A stretch of 37,045 bases of DNA, taken from NCBI RefSeq assembly GCF_001695855.1, contig NZ_MBSS01000028.1:1-37045 (forward strand), written 5' to 3'. Made by a program: the position numbers and the translations under genes. This stretch comes from Ensifer sp. LC163 (GTDB taxonomy: Bacteria > Pseudomonadota > Alphaproteobacteria > Rhizobiales > Rhizobiaceae). The stretch's first letter is position 1, and each line of letters opens with the position of its first letter. Positions 1 through 7,936 of the stretch are shown one piece after another. The notes under the pieces were generated by a model, which was not told where the DNA came from, did no database searches, and was given only the letters and a program-made list of their open reading frames with translations.

Positions 1-176
1 GCCAGCGTCATGAACTGCGACCAGCCGAGGCTGCTCGAGCGCCAGAGCAGGCCCGACAGCGGGATGAGGATGATCAGCACCAGCCAGGACAGCGTGACGC
101 CGAGCGCCAGACCGAACCCCGGAAGCACACTCGGCTGGCGAAACCGCCAGCGCCTGTTGTGGCCATGCGCACTCAA
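1..176 (-). CDS. cysT: Sulfate/thiosulfate ABC transporter permease CysT (CysU), N-terminal part, cut by window edge
   Basis: Partial gene read leftwards; only the first 58 or so codons are inside the window. The peptide contains SVLPGFGLALGVTLSWLVLI followed by IPLSGLLWRSSSLGWSQF, which matches the typical start of CysT/CysU, the inner-membrane permease that with CysW and the ATPase CysA imports sulfate or thiosulfate bound by Sbp/CysP. One membrane segment is visible at about residues 20-45. No ATG fits in frame; a TTG at 174-176 lies 8 bases after a GAGGTG Shine-Dalgarno, so TTG is the preferred start. The usual neighbour sbp is not directly upstream, where no gene is recognised. The sulfate role fits the sulfonate genes to the right. 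Family is fairly certain; the start is less so. Confidence 0.8.
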   Translation of the reverse strand, partial: MSAHGHNRRWRFRQPSVLPGFGLALGVTLSWLVLIILIPLSGLLWRSSSLGWSQFMTL

Positions 177-743
177 ATCCAGTTCACCTCTTCCATGCGC
201 CCGGTCAAACCGAAGCGGTCCCCATATGAGATCGACCAGCCTGTCTTCAGCCAGACCATCGATCGCCCGATCGAGCTCGAACCAGACTCGACAATGTGCC
301 GTCGAAGCGCCGCTTGGTCGGATCGAACCTATCCGACACGCTGGCAACCTCGCCGCTCTTCGCCCGGCTTGTCGAGTTGGCCGAACACAGCACCATCCCT
401 CAAAGCTTCGATCGCACTCGCCATCGAAGTGTCAGATCAAACTATCAATTTCGCCGGCACCAACAACGCAATTTTTTGACTACAAGGGGCCCCAAAACGA
501 AACTGATTTCGCTGAGATACGCGTCAAAAGAAACACTCTGCCTCAAGCATTGTTCCGCAGTCGCTACGGCGATCTCGGTGATGTGATTTGGCGGCGAAGA
601 AAGTTATGCTATAGAATTTATAGATATTGAACATTCCTTGCTTACCTCGCGCCATGCGCCTTCGCATAATCGCCTCATGATTTGTTTGACCGACGGATGG
701 TGGGCATGCCGTCACTTGGACCGTGTCGCAAGAGGCTGATACC
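177..743. other. Long intergenic region with no recognised gene
   Basis: Between the divergent cysT and hydrolase genes. Short overlapping reading frames exist on both strands but none has a recognisable domain, a good ribosome site or a family-like composition. A minus-strand frame stays open into cysT at about 177-350 without a convincing start; it could be a decayed gene end. The only clear signal is the A/T-rich motif at about 609-628, described separately. Confidence 0.5.
609..628. promoter_or_regulatory. Candidate sulfur-regulon motif, site A
   Basis: Contains CTATAGAATTTATAGATATT, with the inverted arms CTATA and TATAG around a 5-base centre, in otherwise GC-rich DNA. It shares TTTATAGA with sites at 1447-1463, 5925-5941 and 6688-6704. 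It lies about 115 bases upstream of the hydrolase start at 744. The regulator is unknown. A weak TTGGCG to TATAGA promoter at 16-base spacing overlaps it, so part of the similarity may be promoter sequence. Confidence 0.5.
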
Positions 744-1352
744 ATGGCAAAAACCTTGATCATTCCAGGTCTCTTCGGCTCAGGGGCGGGGCACTGGCAG
801 CGTCATTGGCTGGACGACCAGCCGAGGGCGGCCCTGGTCGAGCAGGATGACTGGGACCACCCGGTGCTCGAGCGATGGCGCGAGGCGCTGGAACAGGCCA
901 TTCTCCGTCACGGTGTTGTGGACGTTGTGGCGCACAGCCTGGGCTGCATACTCGTTGCCAGCCTGGCGCGGCGACCGCTGGCGCGCCAGATCAGAAGCGC
1001 GCTTCTGGTGGCGCCCTGCGATCTTGATGTTACGGAGCGGCTTCATCCCGGTTCGATCGAGTTCGGCGCCATGCCGGAGCAGCCGCTACCCTTTCCGAGC
1101 CTGATCGTCGGCAGCCTCAACGACCCCTATATGTCTTTCGATCGCCTGCGCCACATCTCGACCCGCTGGGGCAGTCGGCTCGTCGACCTCGGTCACGCCG
1201 GGCACATCAACGTTGCCAGCGGTTTCGGTCGCTGGTCGCGAGGCTACGATCTGCTGACGGTCCTCAACGGTATCGCGCGGCGCGAACAGCCCCAGGCGAA
1301 CGCTGCCCAAGTCGGTGAAAAGCGGGAAAGCAGAGCCGCCGCGGGGCGATAG
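744..1352 (+). CDS. RBBP9/YdeN-like alpha/beta serine hydrolase
   Basis: Predicted cytoplasmic protein of 202 residues, the usual size for the RBBP9/YdeN group (Ser_hydrolase, Pfam PF06821). The catalytic triad is visible: nucleophile Ser65 in VAHSLGC, Asp127 in SLNDPYM and His154 in GHAGHINVASG. The family contains small esterase- or amidase-like hydrolases, mostly without known substrates. The ATG at 744 is chosen because AGAGG sits about 9 bases before it; an in-frame GTG at 723 would add seven residues. It is preceded by motif site A and followed by a sulfur-linked flavoprotein gene 344 bases on, so a role in releasing or handling organosulfur compounds is possible but inferred only from position. 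The last 25 residues are charged and probably disordered. Confidence 0.82.
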   Translation: MAKTLIIPGLFGSGAGHWQRHWLDDQPRAALVEQDDWDHPVLERWREALEQAILRHGVVDVVAHSLGCILVASLARRPLARQIRSALLVAPCDLDVTERLHPGSIEFGAMPEQPLPFPSLIVGSLNDPYMSFDRLRHISTRWGSRLVDLGHAGHINVASGFGRWSRGYDLLTVLNGIARREQPQANAAQVGEKRESRAAAGR

Positions 1353-1696
1353 ATATCAGTCTGCCACATCCTGTGCTTGCCGGCCAGAAACGAAGGCGCG
1401 GCACAAAGAGCTTGATGTCCGCGCCAATTCGCGTTTTAATAGCGCATAAATTTTATAGAGTATGCCGTATAGGGATGACCATGTGCCGAGGCGCCAGGCC
1501 AGCCAGAACAACGGATACCTACTCGCCGGCCGGCGCGGCTGGCGGCACCATTCCCCGACACTGCAGGTATCAGCCACAACAGCGGCCGATCTCCGTGCCG
1601 GGCGATACCCCAAGGTCCGGTCCATGTTCGGGATCGGAACAGCCATGCGTTTCAAACTTTGCCGGTTGACCGCAGCCAGGCCACAAGGGAGTTCCC
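1353..1696. other. Intergenic leader region upstream of the first flavoprotein gene
   Basis: 344 bases without a convincing gene. Small frames starting at about 1462-1482 are Arg/Pro-rich, lack Shine-Dalgarno sequences and resemble no family. The A/T-rich motif site B at 1447-1463 is the main feature, which would leave a 5' leader of about 220 bases if transcription starts near it. No recognisable SAM-type riboswitch fold or terminator could be assigned by eye. Confidence 0.45.
1447..1463. promoter_or_regulatory. Candidate sulfur-regulon motif, site B
   Basis: Reads TAAATTTTATAGAGTAT at its core, sharing AATTTTATAGAGT exactly with site D upstream of ssuD. It sits about 235 bases before the flavoprotein start at 1697. 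TATAGA alone could be a -10 box, but the identity extends beyond six bases and no matching -35 is seen 16-18 bases upstream. Confidence 0.5.
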
Positions 1697-3103
1697 ATGA
1701 CTGTCCACGGATTGTTCGCCAAGATTTCGCCAGACAGTGACGGTCCTCCGGCAAAGCCGCGTATCGCTGTCATCGGTCGCGGCTTCTCGGGAATCATGAT
1801 GGCGATCGCGCTGATGAAGTCGGTGCGCACCGCATTTCATGTTCATCTCTTTGATCCGCAACCGACCATCAGCGGCGGGCAGGTCATGGCCGCCCCCCAG
1901 AGCGGCGAAATCCTCAACAGCCGCGTGCGCGATCTGTCGGTGGCCGCAGGCCAGCCGGAGGATTTCAACGAATGGCTTTGTGCCAACCAGGATTTTCGTT
2001 CGGCCGTCTCTGCAGCCATTCCGGGATTCCAGCAGATCTTCGTGCCGAAGAGCATCTTCAGCGACTATGTCTACCAACGTTTTTCAGAGGCGCTGACGCG
2101 GCGACCGGATATCTCGATGCAGCTCTCCTGCCAGGCTGTGCTGGGGCTGCGGAAACTGCCGTCCGGGCGTTTCTCGGTGCTGCAGGAAGAAGGCTCGATC
2201 GAATGCGATGTTGCCGTGCTCGCGACAGGATTCGGCCTCCGCGCGCTTGAAATGGAGGTTGTGGACGCGGAGCGCCCCTTGGTGAGGGCGCGGCGTCTGG
2301 TCGTTCCCCGTCATGCGGTGCTGCTCGGCAGCGGGGTGCGTGTCGTCGATCGTCTGCTGCAAATGCGCGACAACGGCTATGCCGGCGAGATCACCATCGT
2401 ATCGCGGCATGGTTTCCTGCCGCAGTCGCACACGCGGCTGGCAGCGGCACCGACTTTCCCGGTCGATCCGATGCCGACGAGGCTTCGCGACATCGTCCGC
2501 TTCGTCCGGCGGGCCTGCGTCGATGCGGAAGCCAACGGTCTTAGCTGGCAGGCGGCGATGAACGGACTGCGGCGCCGTGCGCGTTCTCTGTGGCAGGCGC
2601 TGCCGGAACAGGAGAAACGCCAGTTCAACCGCCATCTGCGCTCGATTTACGACAGCCACCGCAATCGCCTGCCGGCACCGTTGCACCTGCGACTGCAGCA
2701 GGAACTGGCCGATGACCGCACTGTCGTGCGCAAGGGATGGGCTGGCCGGCGGCGGGCGGATGGGCTTATGGTTCGCTGGCCCGGAGCCTTGCAGGAGGAT
2801 CTGCTTGAAGCCGATCAGGTCATCGACTGTCGCTGTTCTGCGCCCGACCTCAAGGCACCGGTCATTCAGAATCTCTTTGCCGGCGGTCTGGCGCAGCCGG
2901 ATGAGCTCGGGCTCGGTCTCGCCGTCAGCCCGGCGGGGGAAGTGCTTTCGGACGGCCACCCAACTGTCAATCTTTACGCGATCGGGCCATTGGGTCTCGG
3001 CAGCCTGCCCGATATCGATCTGGTGCCCGAGATCGTTACGCAGACCTATGCGGCGGCACGGTTGATCGCGACGCGGCGCCGGATGACGCAGAAGTCCGCA
3101 TAG
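1697..3103 (+). CDS. FAD/NAD(P)-binding oxidoreductase-like protein, COG4529 type (copy 1)
   Basis: 468 residues. The N-terminus has a dinucleotide-binding Rossmann motif, IAVIGRGFSG (Gly27-x-Gly29-x-x-Gly32), and the middle has VAVLATGFG and HAVLLGSGVRVVDRLL, a second nucleotide-binding stretch. A family signature near residues 295-325 contains LWQALPEQEKRQFNRHLRS. This matches the poorly characterised COG4529 group (NAD_binding_9, PF13454) of soluble flavoproteins. The ATG at 1697 has AAGGGAG 5 bases upstream. It ends 19 bases from the convergent tauC end. A paralogue follows ssuD at 7933, so both copies bracket the sulfonate genes. The substrate is unknown; a role in sulfur-compound oxidation or reduction is inferred from context only. 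Confidence 0.8.
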   Translation: MTVHGLFAKISPDSDGPPAKPRIAVIGRGFSGIMMAIALMKSVRTAFHVHLFDPQPTISGGQVMAAPQSGEILNSRVRDLSVAAGQPEDFNEWLCANQDFRSAVSAAIPGFQQIFVPKSIFSDYVYQRFSEALTRRPDISMQLSCQAVLGLRKLPSGRFSVLQEEGSIECDVAVLATGFGLRALEMEVVDAERPLVRARRLVVPRHAVLLGSGVRVVDRLLQMRDNGYAGEITIVSRHGFLPQSHTRLAAAPTFPVDPMPTRLRDIVRFVRRACVDAEANGLSWQAAMNGLRRRARSLWQALPEQEKRQFNRHLRSIYDSHRNRLPAPLHLRLQQELADDRTVVRKGWAGRRRADGLMVRWPGALQEDLLEADQVIDCRCSAPDLKAPVIQNLFAGGLAQPDELGLGLAVSPAGEVLSDGHPTVNLYAIGPLGLGSLPDIDLVPEIVTQTYAAARLIATRRRMTQKSA

Positions 3104-3122
3104 GAAAGGCGGCGCCTGTCCG

Positions 3123-3959
3123 TCAATGATGGTCCGCCCACGGCACCAGCCGCCGCTCGATAAGTCGCGCAATGACTTCGAACAGGAAGGCGACGACGGC
3201 GATCACCACGATGCCGGCAATGACGATGTCGGTGACCAGGAACTGGGCCGCCGACTGGATCATGAAACCGAGGCCGCGTGTCGCTGCCACAAGCTCGGCG
3301 GCAACCAGTGTCGACCAGCCGGCGCCGAGCGCAATACGCGTTCCGGTGAGCACGGATGGCAACGCGTTTGGCAAGATCACCTGGAGCAGCAGCTGCCATC
3401 TCGATGCGCCAAAGGCGCGTGCGGCATTGATATGGTCGGCCGAGGCGGATTTGACGCCTGAAGCCGTCGAGAGAATGATCGGCGGCAGCATAGCAAGCGC
3501 AATCACGGCGATCTTCGACGCTTCGCCGATACCAAGCCAGATGATGACGAGCGGCAGATAGGCAAGGGGCGGCAGCGGGCGGAGAAATTCGACGATCGGG
3601 TCGAGGATGCCTTTGCCCCAGCGACTTGTCCCGATGCTCAGCCCGGCAGGCACACCGAGGATCAGCGCGACGCCAAGCGCGCCGAAAATGCGCGAAAGGC
3701 TGGCGGCGACATGCTGGGCCAGCGTTGCGTCGACAAAGCCCGTCACGACCAGGCCGCTCAGTGCCCGAAGCACAGCGAGCGGCGATGGCAGGAACAGCGG
3801 CGGCACCAGCCCATAAAGGGACACAAGGCTCCAAAGGCCGACCAGCGCGGCGACCGTTGCCGCCGAAATCCAGAGGATGGGCAGTGCGCGCTGCGGCTTC
3901 GTATCGATTTCGCCGCCTGACTCCAGGTCGGTGGACGCTGTCTCCAGGGAAAGGGTCAT
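3123..3959 (-). CDS. tauC: Taurine-type ABC transporter permease TauC
   Basis: 278 residues with about six hydrophobic segments. It contains the BPD_transp_1 permease domain with LPPLAYLPLVIIWLGIGEAS and the coupling-loop region AARAFGASRWQLLLQVILP that contacts the ATPase. These match TauC/SsuC permeases. TauC is preferred because the binding protein encoded by the same operon is TauA-like. Its ATG overlaps the tauB stop in an ATGA junction at 3956-3959, implying translational coupling. An N-terminal cytoplasmic stretch of about 25 polar residues precedes the first helix. It ends 19 bases from the convergent flavoprotein gene, with no obvious terminator hairpin between them. Confidence 0.88.
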   Translation of the reverse strand: MTLSLETASTDLESGGEIDTKPQRALPILWISAATVAALVGLWSLVSLYGLVPPLFLPSPLAVLRALSGLVVTGFVDATLAQHVAASLSRIFGALGVALILGVPAGLSIGTSRWGKGILDPIVEFLRPLPPLAYLPLVIIWLGIGEASKIAVIALAMLPPIILSTASGVKSASADHINAARAFGASRWQLLLQVILPNALPSVLTGTRIALGAGWSTLVAAELVAATRGLGFMIQSAAQFLVTDIVIAGIVVIAVVAFLFEVIARLIERRLVPWADHH

Positions 3960-4753
3960 GCTGCAAGACCTTCGTCTTCGGAATGAATGAGGCCGGTCAA
4001 GCCATCGTGCAGCCGTCTGAATTCGGCAGAGGCGCGCAGCTCGGATTGAGGTATTCCAGAGAGATAGTCTCGGCCAAAGTTGACCGGAATGATTTTTGCG
4101 ATCCGACCCGGGTTCGCGGTCAGCACGACGATCCGCGTCGCCAGCATCAAGGCTTCATCGATGCTGTGCGTGATGAGCAGCGCGCCGGCGCGGCTCGACT
4201 TCCACATGTCCAAGAGAAAGCCCTGCATGCGCACGCGCGTCAGCGCATCCAGTGCGCCGAGCGGCTCGTCCATCAGCAGGAACCGAGGCCGCGCGGCCAA
4301 GGCCCTTGCAATGCCGACCCGTTGGCGCATGCCGCCGGAAAGCTCCCAGACCTTGCGGTCGGCCGCATCCGGTAACCCGACGCGTTCGAGCAGGGCGTAA
4401 GCTTCTTTCAGTCGCTGGTCCTTGCCGACACGACGTAGACGCAGCGGGAAGGCGACATTTTCGACCGCCGTTAGCCACGGGTAGAGCGCGTCGTCCTGAA
4501 AGACGACGGCGCGGTCGGAACCCGGGCCGGACAACGACTGGCCGTCAAGGGCGATCCGGCCACTGGTCGGCGCGAGAAAGCCGGCTGCCAGATTGAGCAG
4601 GCTTGTCTTGCCCGAACCGGATCTGCCGATAACCACAACGAAATCGTCTTCCGTAACATCCAGATTGATCTGGTCCAGAACCAGCGGCGCTTGCGATCGC
4701 CCTTCGCCAGGCGTGTAGCGCAACGAGACATTCTCAAGCGTAAGCACGGACAT
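3956..4753 (-). CDS. tauB: Taurine-type ABC transporter ATP-binding protein TauB
   Basis: 265 residues from the ATG at 4753, about normal for TauB/SsuB. It has Walker A GRSGSGKT at residues 43-50, the Q-loop VFQDDALYPW near 84-93, the signature LSGGM at 138-142, Walker B FLLMDEP at 158-164 and a switch His in LLITHSIDEAL. It energises the TauC permease on the cytoplasmic face. The reading frame could extend to 4966, but that would overlap tauA and the extra sequence is not ABC-like, so the shorter start is used. A gap of about 97 bases separates it from tauA; its 3' end overlaps tauC. Confidence 0.9.
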   Translation of the reverse strand: MSVLTLENVSLRYTPGEGRSQAPLVLDQINLDVTEDDFVVVIGRSGSGKTSLLNLAAGFLAPTSGRIALDGQSLSGPGSDRAVVFQDDALYPWLTAVENVAFPLRLRRVGKDQRLKEAYALLERVGLPDAADRKVWELSGGMRQRVGIARALAARPRFLLMDEPLGALDALTRVRMQGFLLDMWKSSRAGALLITHSIDEALMLATRIVVLTANPGRIAKIIPVNFGRDYLSGIPQSELRASAEFRRLHDGLTGLIHSEDEGLAA

Positions 4754-4850
4754 TGTGCGGCCCCATAATCTGCGACGTGGATCGATGGATAGGTCGGCGG
4801 CGCGCGTATCAAGTGCACCGCCGACCCATCGGTTGCCAATACGACTTTGC

Positions 4851-5858
4851 TCAGAACGAGAGCTTGGCGGCTTCCTGCGCCCAACGTCCCGAGACATAGG
4901 GGCCGTAATCAGTAAGAACTGCCGGGATCTTTCCCTGCTCAAGCAGGAAGGCAGAGGTTTCGGCAATGGCCTTGGCCGTTGCGCCGCCGAGAAGATCAGA
5001 TGCCGCCTGCTCCTCGAGAGACGGGAAATAATACCCCTTAAGGAGAGCGGGCACGTCCTCGGGCTTGGCGCCCGTCAAGCGCGCGATCTTTTCGGCCTGC
5101 GTCGAAGTGGCGCCCCAGGCATCAGGGTTGGATCGGTAGTCGGCATAGGCATCACCGGTCACCTTGACGAAACCCGTAACGATATCCGGATGCTCCTCGG
5201 CGAATTTCTTGCTGACGATCCAGGCGTCGAAGGTCGGGCCACCCCACCTGGCAACGTCGGCGGAGGTGGCGAGCACGGTCGAGGTTTTCTTGATTTCGGA
5301 CAGAACCGGATCCCAGACATAGGCGCCGTCGATGTCGCCGCGCTGCCAGGCGGCCGCGATTTCCGGCGGGCGCAGGTTGAGGATCTCGACCGACTTCGGA
5401 TCGATGTTCCAATGCTTCAGCGCCGTCAGCAGACTGTAATGGGCGGTCGACACAAAGGGGGTCGCGATCTTCTTGCCGGCGAGTTCTTCCGGCTTGCTTA
5501 TACCCTTGACGGCCAGGGCTTCCGCGTCGCTGATCAGGCCGACCACGAAAATGGTTTCGAACGGCAGTTCCCGGCTGGCCGCAGCCGCGAGCGGCGACGA
5601 GCCGACATAGCCAATATCAATCGAGCCGGATGCAAGCGCCGCGATGACATCAGCGCCGCCATCGAACTTCTGCCAGTTGATTTTCGCGCCGGTCACCTTC
5701 TCGTAGGTGCCATCGGCCTGCGGCACGCGCGACGGCTCGACGATCGGCTGATAACCGATGGTCAGCGTGGCGTCGGCGGCCTGGGCGGCGAACAATCCCT
5801 GCGTCGCCAAAAGCAGCGCTGCGGTTGATACCAAAAGGGTGCCTCTTGCGATTGTCAT
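4851..5858 (-). CDS. tauA: Taurine-type ABC transporter periplasmic binding protein TauA
   Basis: 335 residues. A signal peptide is clear: MTIARG, a hydrophobic run, then LFAAQAADAT with likely cleavage near residues 27-30. The mature part contains TIGYQPIVEP, FDGGADVIAALASGSIDIGY, GSSPLAAAASRELP, KKIATPFVSTAHYSLL and PPEIAAAWQRGDIDGAYVWD, all strongly TauA-like. It should bind taurine or related sulfonates in the periplasm and deliver them to TauBC. The ATG at 5858 is chosen because AGGAG is 7 bases upstream; an ATG at 5864 and a TTG at 5873 are too close to that site. Motif site C lies about 70 bases upstream and a terminator isolates it from the preceding flavin reductase gene, so it probably has its own sulfur-controlled promoter. 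Confidence 0.92.
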   Translation of the reverse strand: MTIARGTLLVSTAALLLATQGLFAAQAADATLTIGYQPIVEPSRVPQADGTYEKVTGAKINWQKFDGGADVIAALASGSIDIGYVGSSPLAAAASRELPFETIFVVGLISDAEALAVKGISKPEELAGKKIATPFVSTAHYSLLTALKHWNIDPKSVEILNLRPPEIAAAWQRGDIDGAYVWDPVLSEIKKTSTVLATSADVARWGGPTFDAWIVSKKFAEEHPDIVTGFVKVTGDAYADYRSNPDAWGATSTQAEKIARLTGAKPEDVPALLKGYYFPSLEEQAASDLLGGATAKAIAETSAFLLEQGKIPAVLTDYGPYVSGRWAQEAAKLSF

Positions 5859-5924
5859 TGCCATGCTCCTCAACGGTTTGCCGATGGCCCCGTCGTGGAG
5901 CCTGCATCGATAATCTCAAAACAT

Positions 5925-5941
5925 ATGGATTTTATAGAGAT
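5925..5941. promoter_or_regulatory. Candidate sulfur-regulon motif, site C (tauA)
   Basis: Contains GGATTTTATAGAGAT, sharing ATTTTATAGAG with sites B and D. It lies about 70 bases upstream of the tauA start and directly after the terminator of the flavin reductase gene. Relative to tauA it reads in the opposite orientation from sites B and D relative to their plus-strand genes, which argues for a protein-binding site rather than a simple -10 box. Confidence 0.5.
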
Positions 5942-5970
5942 AAAAATACCCCGTTTGTGCGACGGGGTAT
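5942..5970 (-). terminator. Intrinsic terminator of the flavin reductase gene
   Basis: Perfect 9-bp arms ATACCCCGT (5946-5954) and ACGGGGTAT (5962-5970) with a 7-base loop. Read on the minus strand the hairpin is followed by TTTTTA, a classical rho-independent arrangement. It separates the flavin reductase gene from tauA. Confidence 0.8.
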
Positions 5971-6035
5971 GATGCCATTCCAAACTTCGGCCGATTGGGC
6001 ATCTTCTTTGCCCGCGCGAACACAGTCATCTGCCG

Positions 6036-6584
6036 TTACGGCTGAAAGCTGCCGTAACGGCCGCCGTGATAGAGAACCGGCTCGCCTGCGCCTGTGGCAA
6101 TCGCCAGGACCCGTCCCAGGATGATGGCGTGGCTATGGCGTTCGATGATCTCCTCGACTTCGCAATCAATCGCGGCGAGCGCGCCGTTAAGGACGGAAGC
6201 GCCGCTGACGAGTGTCCGCCAGTGAGCGCCGCCGTAGCGCGCGGCACCTTTGAGGCCGCCGAAGCCGGCGAACCGCTCGGCCACGTGCTGTTGCTCGCTT
6301 GCCAGGATGTTGACGCAGAAGTGCCGGTAACGCTCGATCGCCGGCCAGGTGGATGACGTCCGGTTGATGCTGACGATCATCGTCGGTGGGTCGACCGAAA
6401 GGGCCGTTGCCGATGTCACTGTCGCACCGGTGCGGTCGTCGCCGATACCGGCAGTAATGACCGAGACGCCGCCCGACAGGTTGCGCATTGCAGATTTCAG
6501 TTCGGATGGCGTGACAGGGACGGGGCGGTTGACGGCCTGACTGGGCGTCGTGAATGCACTGGAAGCGGTAAGAGCGATGTTCAT
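6036..6584 (-). CDS. NADH:FMN flavin reductase (HpaC-like flavin reductase domain)
   Basis: 182 residues. It contains the flavin-reductase domain (Flavin_Reduct, PF01613): LKSAMRNLSGGVSVITAG, GATVTSATALSVDPPTMIVS, FCVNILASEQQHVAERFAG and a C-terminal VLYHGGRYGSF. Such enzymes reduce FMN with NAD(P)H and release FMNH2 to a two-component monooxygenase, here most likely the SsuD encoded divergently. It replaces the unrelated flavodoxin-fold SsuE of Escherichia coli. The ATG at 6584 has GAGGA 7-8 bases upstream; a frame opening at 6656 is ignored. The stop codon sits inside a perfect hairpin (arms 6032-6042 and 6051-6061) that lacks a U-run; the real terminator is about 70 bases further on. Confidence 0.87.
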   Translation of the reverse strand: MNIALTASSAFTTPSQAVNRPVPVTPSELKSAMRNLSGGVSVITAGIGDDRTGATVTSATALSVDPPTMIVSINRTSSTWPAIERYRHFCVNILASEQQHVAERFAGFGGLKGAARYGGAHWRTLVSGASVLNGALAAIDCEVEEIIERHSHAIILGRVLAIATGAGEPVLYHGGRYGSFQP

Positions 6585-6681
6585 GGCAATATCCTCGAAA
6601 AATTTGACCTGCTTCCCGGTCGTGAAACCGCAATCCGGGAAAAATTTTTCCTCCACTTAAAAATGATCGTCGGATTTTTTA

Positions 6682-6710
6682 TTGTCAATAAATTTTATAG
6701 AGTTTATATT
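6682..6710 (+). promoter_or_regulatory. ssuD promoter with sulfur-regulon motif site D in its spacer
   Basis: A -35-like TTGTCA (6682-6687) and a -10-like TATATT (6705-6710) are separated by exactly 17 bases. The spacer holds ATAAATTTTATAGAGTT, the motif shared with sites A-C. Predicted transcription starts near 6717, about 50 bases before ssuD. The flavin reductase gene starts 98 bases away on the other side, so the site may serve both directions. Confidence 0.6.
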
Positions 6711-6766
6711 TTTTGCTGTCGGCCGTGTTTGCCGCATGCCATCTGTTGTGTTCGAGGAGAATTCGC

Positions 6767-7936
6767 ATGGGCAACACGCCTGACAAAATCAACGTTCTCT
6801 GGTTCCTGCCCACCCACGGCGACAGTCGCTATCTCGGCACGACGCGGGGAGGGCGCAATGTCGATCTGAATTATCTGAAACAGGTCGCCCAGGCGGCCGA
6901 TTCTCTGGGCTATTACGGCGTGTTGATACCCACCGGCCGCAGTTGCGAGGACAGCTGGGTCGTGGCGTCGGCGCTCGCGCCGTTGACCGAAAAGCTGCGG
7001 TTTCTGATCGCTGTTCGGCCTGGCTTGCTTTCGCCAACGCTTGCAGCCCGAATGACGGCCACCCTCGATCGGTTGTCCGAGGGGCGGCTGCTGATCAATG
7101 TCGTCACTGGCGGCGACCCGACCGAAAACAAGGGCGACGGCATCCACCTGTCGCATACTGAGCGCTATGAGGTCACCGAGGAGTTTCTCACCGTCTATAA
7201 GGCCGTGCTTCGCGGCGAAGACGTCACCTTCAAGGGAGAGCATTTCGACATCGAAGGCGGCAAGCTGCTGTTTCAGCCGGTGCAGACGCCGCATCCGCCG
7301 CTCTATTTCGGCGGCTCGTCCGGCAAGGGCCAGGAGGTGGCGGCAAGAACGATCGACAAATATCTCACCTGGGGTGAGCCGGCGGAAGATGTCGCCAAGA
7401 AGGTTGCGGAAGTGCGCGCGCTGGCCGAGGCCGAGGGCCGAGAGGTTACTTTCGGCATCCGTCTGCATGTGATCGTGCGCGAGACGGCAAAGGAAGCATG
7501 GCAGGCGGCCTACGACCTGATACAATATGTCGATGACGAGACGATCGCCGCCGCACAAAAGGTGTTCGAGCGCATGGATTCGGTAGGTCAAAGCCGCATG
7601 AGCCGCTTGCATGGCGGCCGGCGCGACAAGCTCGAAGTGGCGCCCAATCTTTGGGCCGGCGTCGGTCTCGTGCGCGGCGGCGCAGGCACCGCATTGGTCG
7701 GGGATCCGGATCAGGTCAAGGCGCGGATGGAAGAGTACCGCGAGATCGGCATCGACACCTTCATCATGTCCGGCTACCCGCACCTGGAGGAGGCCTATCG
7801 GTTCGGCGAGCTGGTGCTGCCAAACCTGCCGCTCGGCCACTCGGTTCCCGCGCGGGAAACATCGATCAATACCGGGCCGTTCGGCGAGACCATCGCCGGA
7901 GACCACAGGCCGAAGCTCAAGGTCTCGCAATCGTGA
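6767..7936 (+). CDS. ssuD: FMNH2-dependent alkanesulfonate monooxygenase SsuD
   Basis: 389 residues against 381 in E. coli. It is close to SsuD throughout: [52 protein letters not shown] and [19 protein letters not shown]. The functional residues of the family are present: Cys60, Arg232 and His234 (equivalents of E. coli 54, 226, 228) and Arg303 in the mobile loop (equivalent of 297). It belongs to the bacterial luciferase-like TIM-barrel family and desulfonates alkanesulfonates to aldehyde plus sulfite using FMNH2 and O2. The ATG at 6767 follows GAGGAGA; an upstream in-frame start at 6713 lies inside the promoter region. It is paired with a divergent flavin reductase and overlaps the next flavoprotein gene. 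Confidence 0.95.
   Translation: MGNTPDKINVLWFLPTHGDSRYLGTTRGGRNVDLNYLKQVAQAADSLGYYGVLIPTGRSCEDSWVVASALAPLTEKLRFLIAVRPGLLSPTLAARMTATLDRLSEGRLLINVVTGGDPTENKGDGIHLSHTERYEVTEEFLTVYKAVLRGEDVTFKGEHFDIEGGKLLFQPVQTPHPPLYFGGSSGKGQEVAARTIDKYLTWGEPAEDVAKKVAEVRALAEAEGREVTFGIRLHVIVRETAKEAWQAAYDLIQYVDDETIAAAQKVFERMDSVGQSRMSRLHGGRRDKLEVAPNLWAGVGLVRGGAGTALVGDPDQVKARMEEYREIGIDTFIMSGYPHLEEAYRFGELVLPNLPLGHSVPARETSINTGPFGETIAGDHRPKLKVSQS

Noticed and set aside
177-350. Possible decayed regulator C-terminus upstream of cysT
   Set aside because: A minus-strand frame is open and mildly protein-like, but no start, domain or conserved motif supports it.
1353-1696. Sulfur-responsive riboswitch or Cys leader peptide before flavoprotein copy 1
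   Set aside because: The position is suggestive, but no conserved riboswitch core, terminator pair or Cys-rich leader ORF with a ribosome site could be identified by eye.
2084-3172. 362-codon open frame on the minus strand opposite flavoprotein copy 1
   Set aside because: It is antisense to a gene with clear nucleotide-binding motifs, is rich in Arg, Gln and His as expected of a shadow frame in GC-rich DNA, and has no domain.
6032-6061. Hairpin containing the flavin reductase stop codon as its terminator
   Set aside because: The arms are perfect but no U-run follows. The U-tailed hairpin at 5942-5970 is a better terminator.
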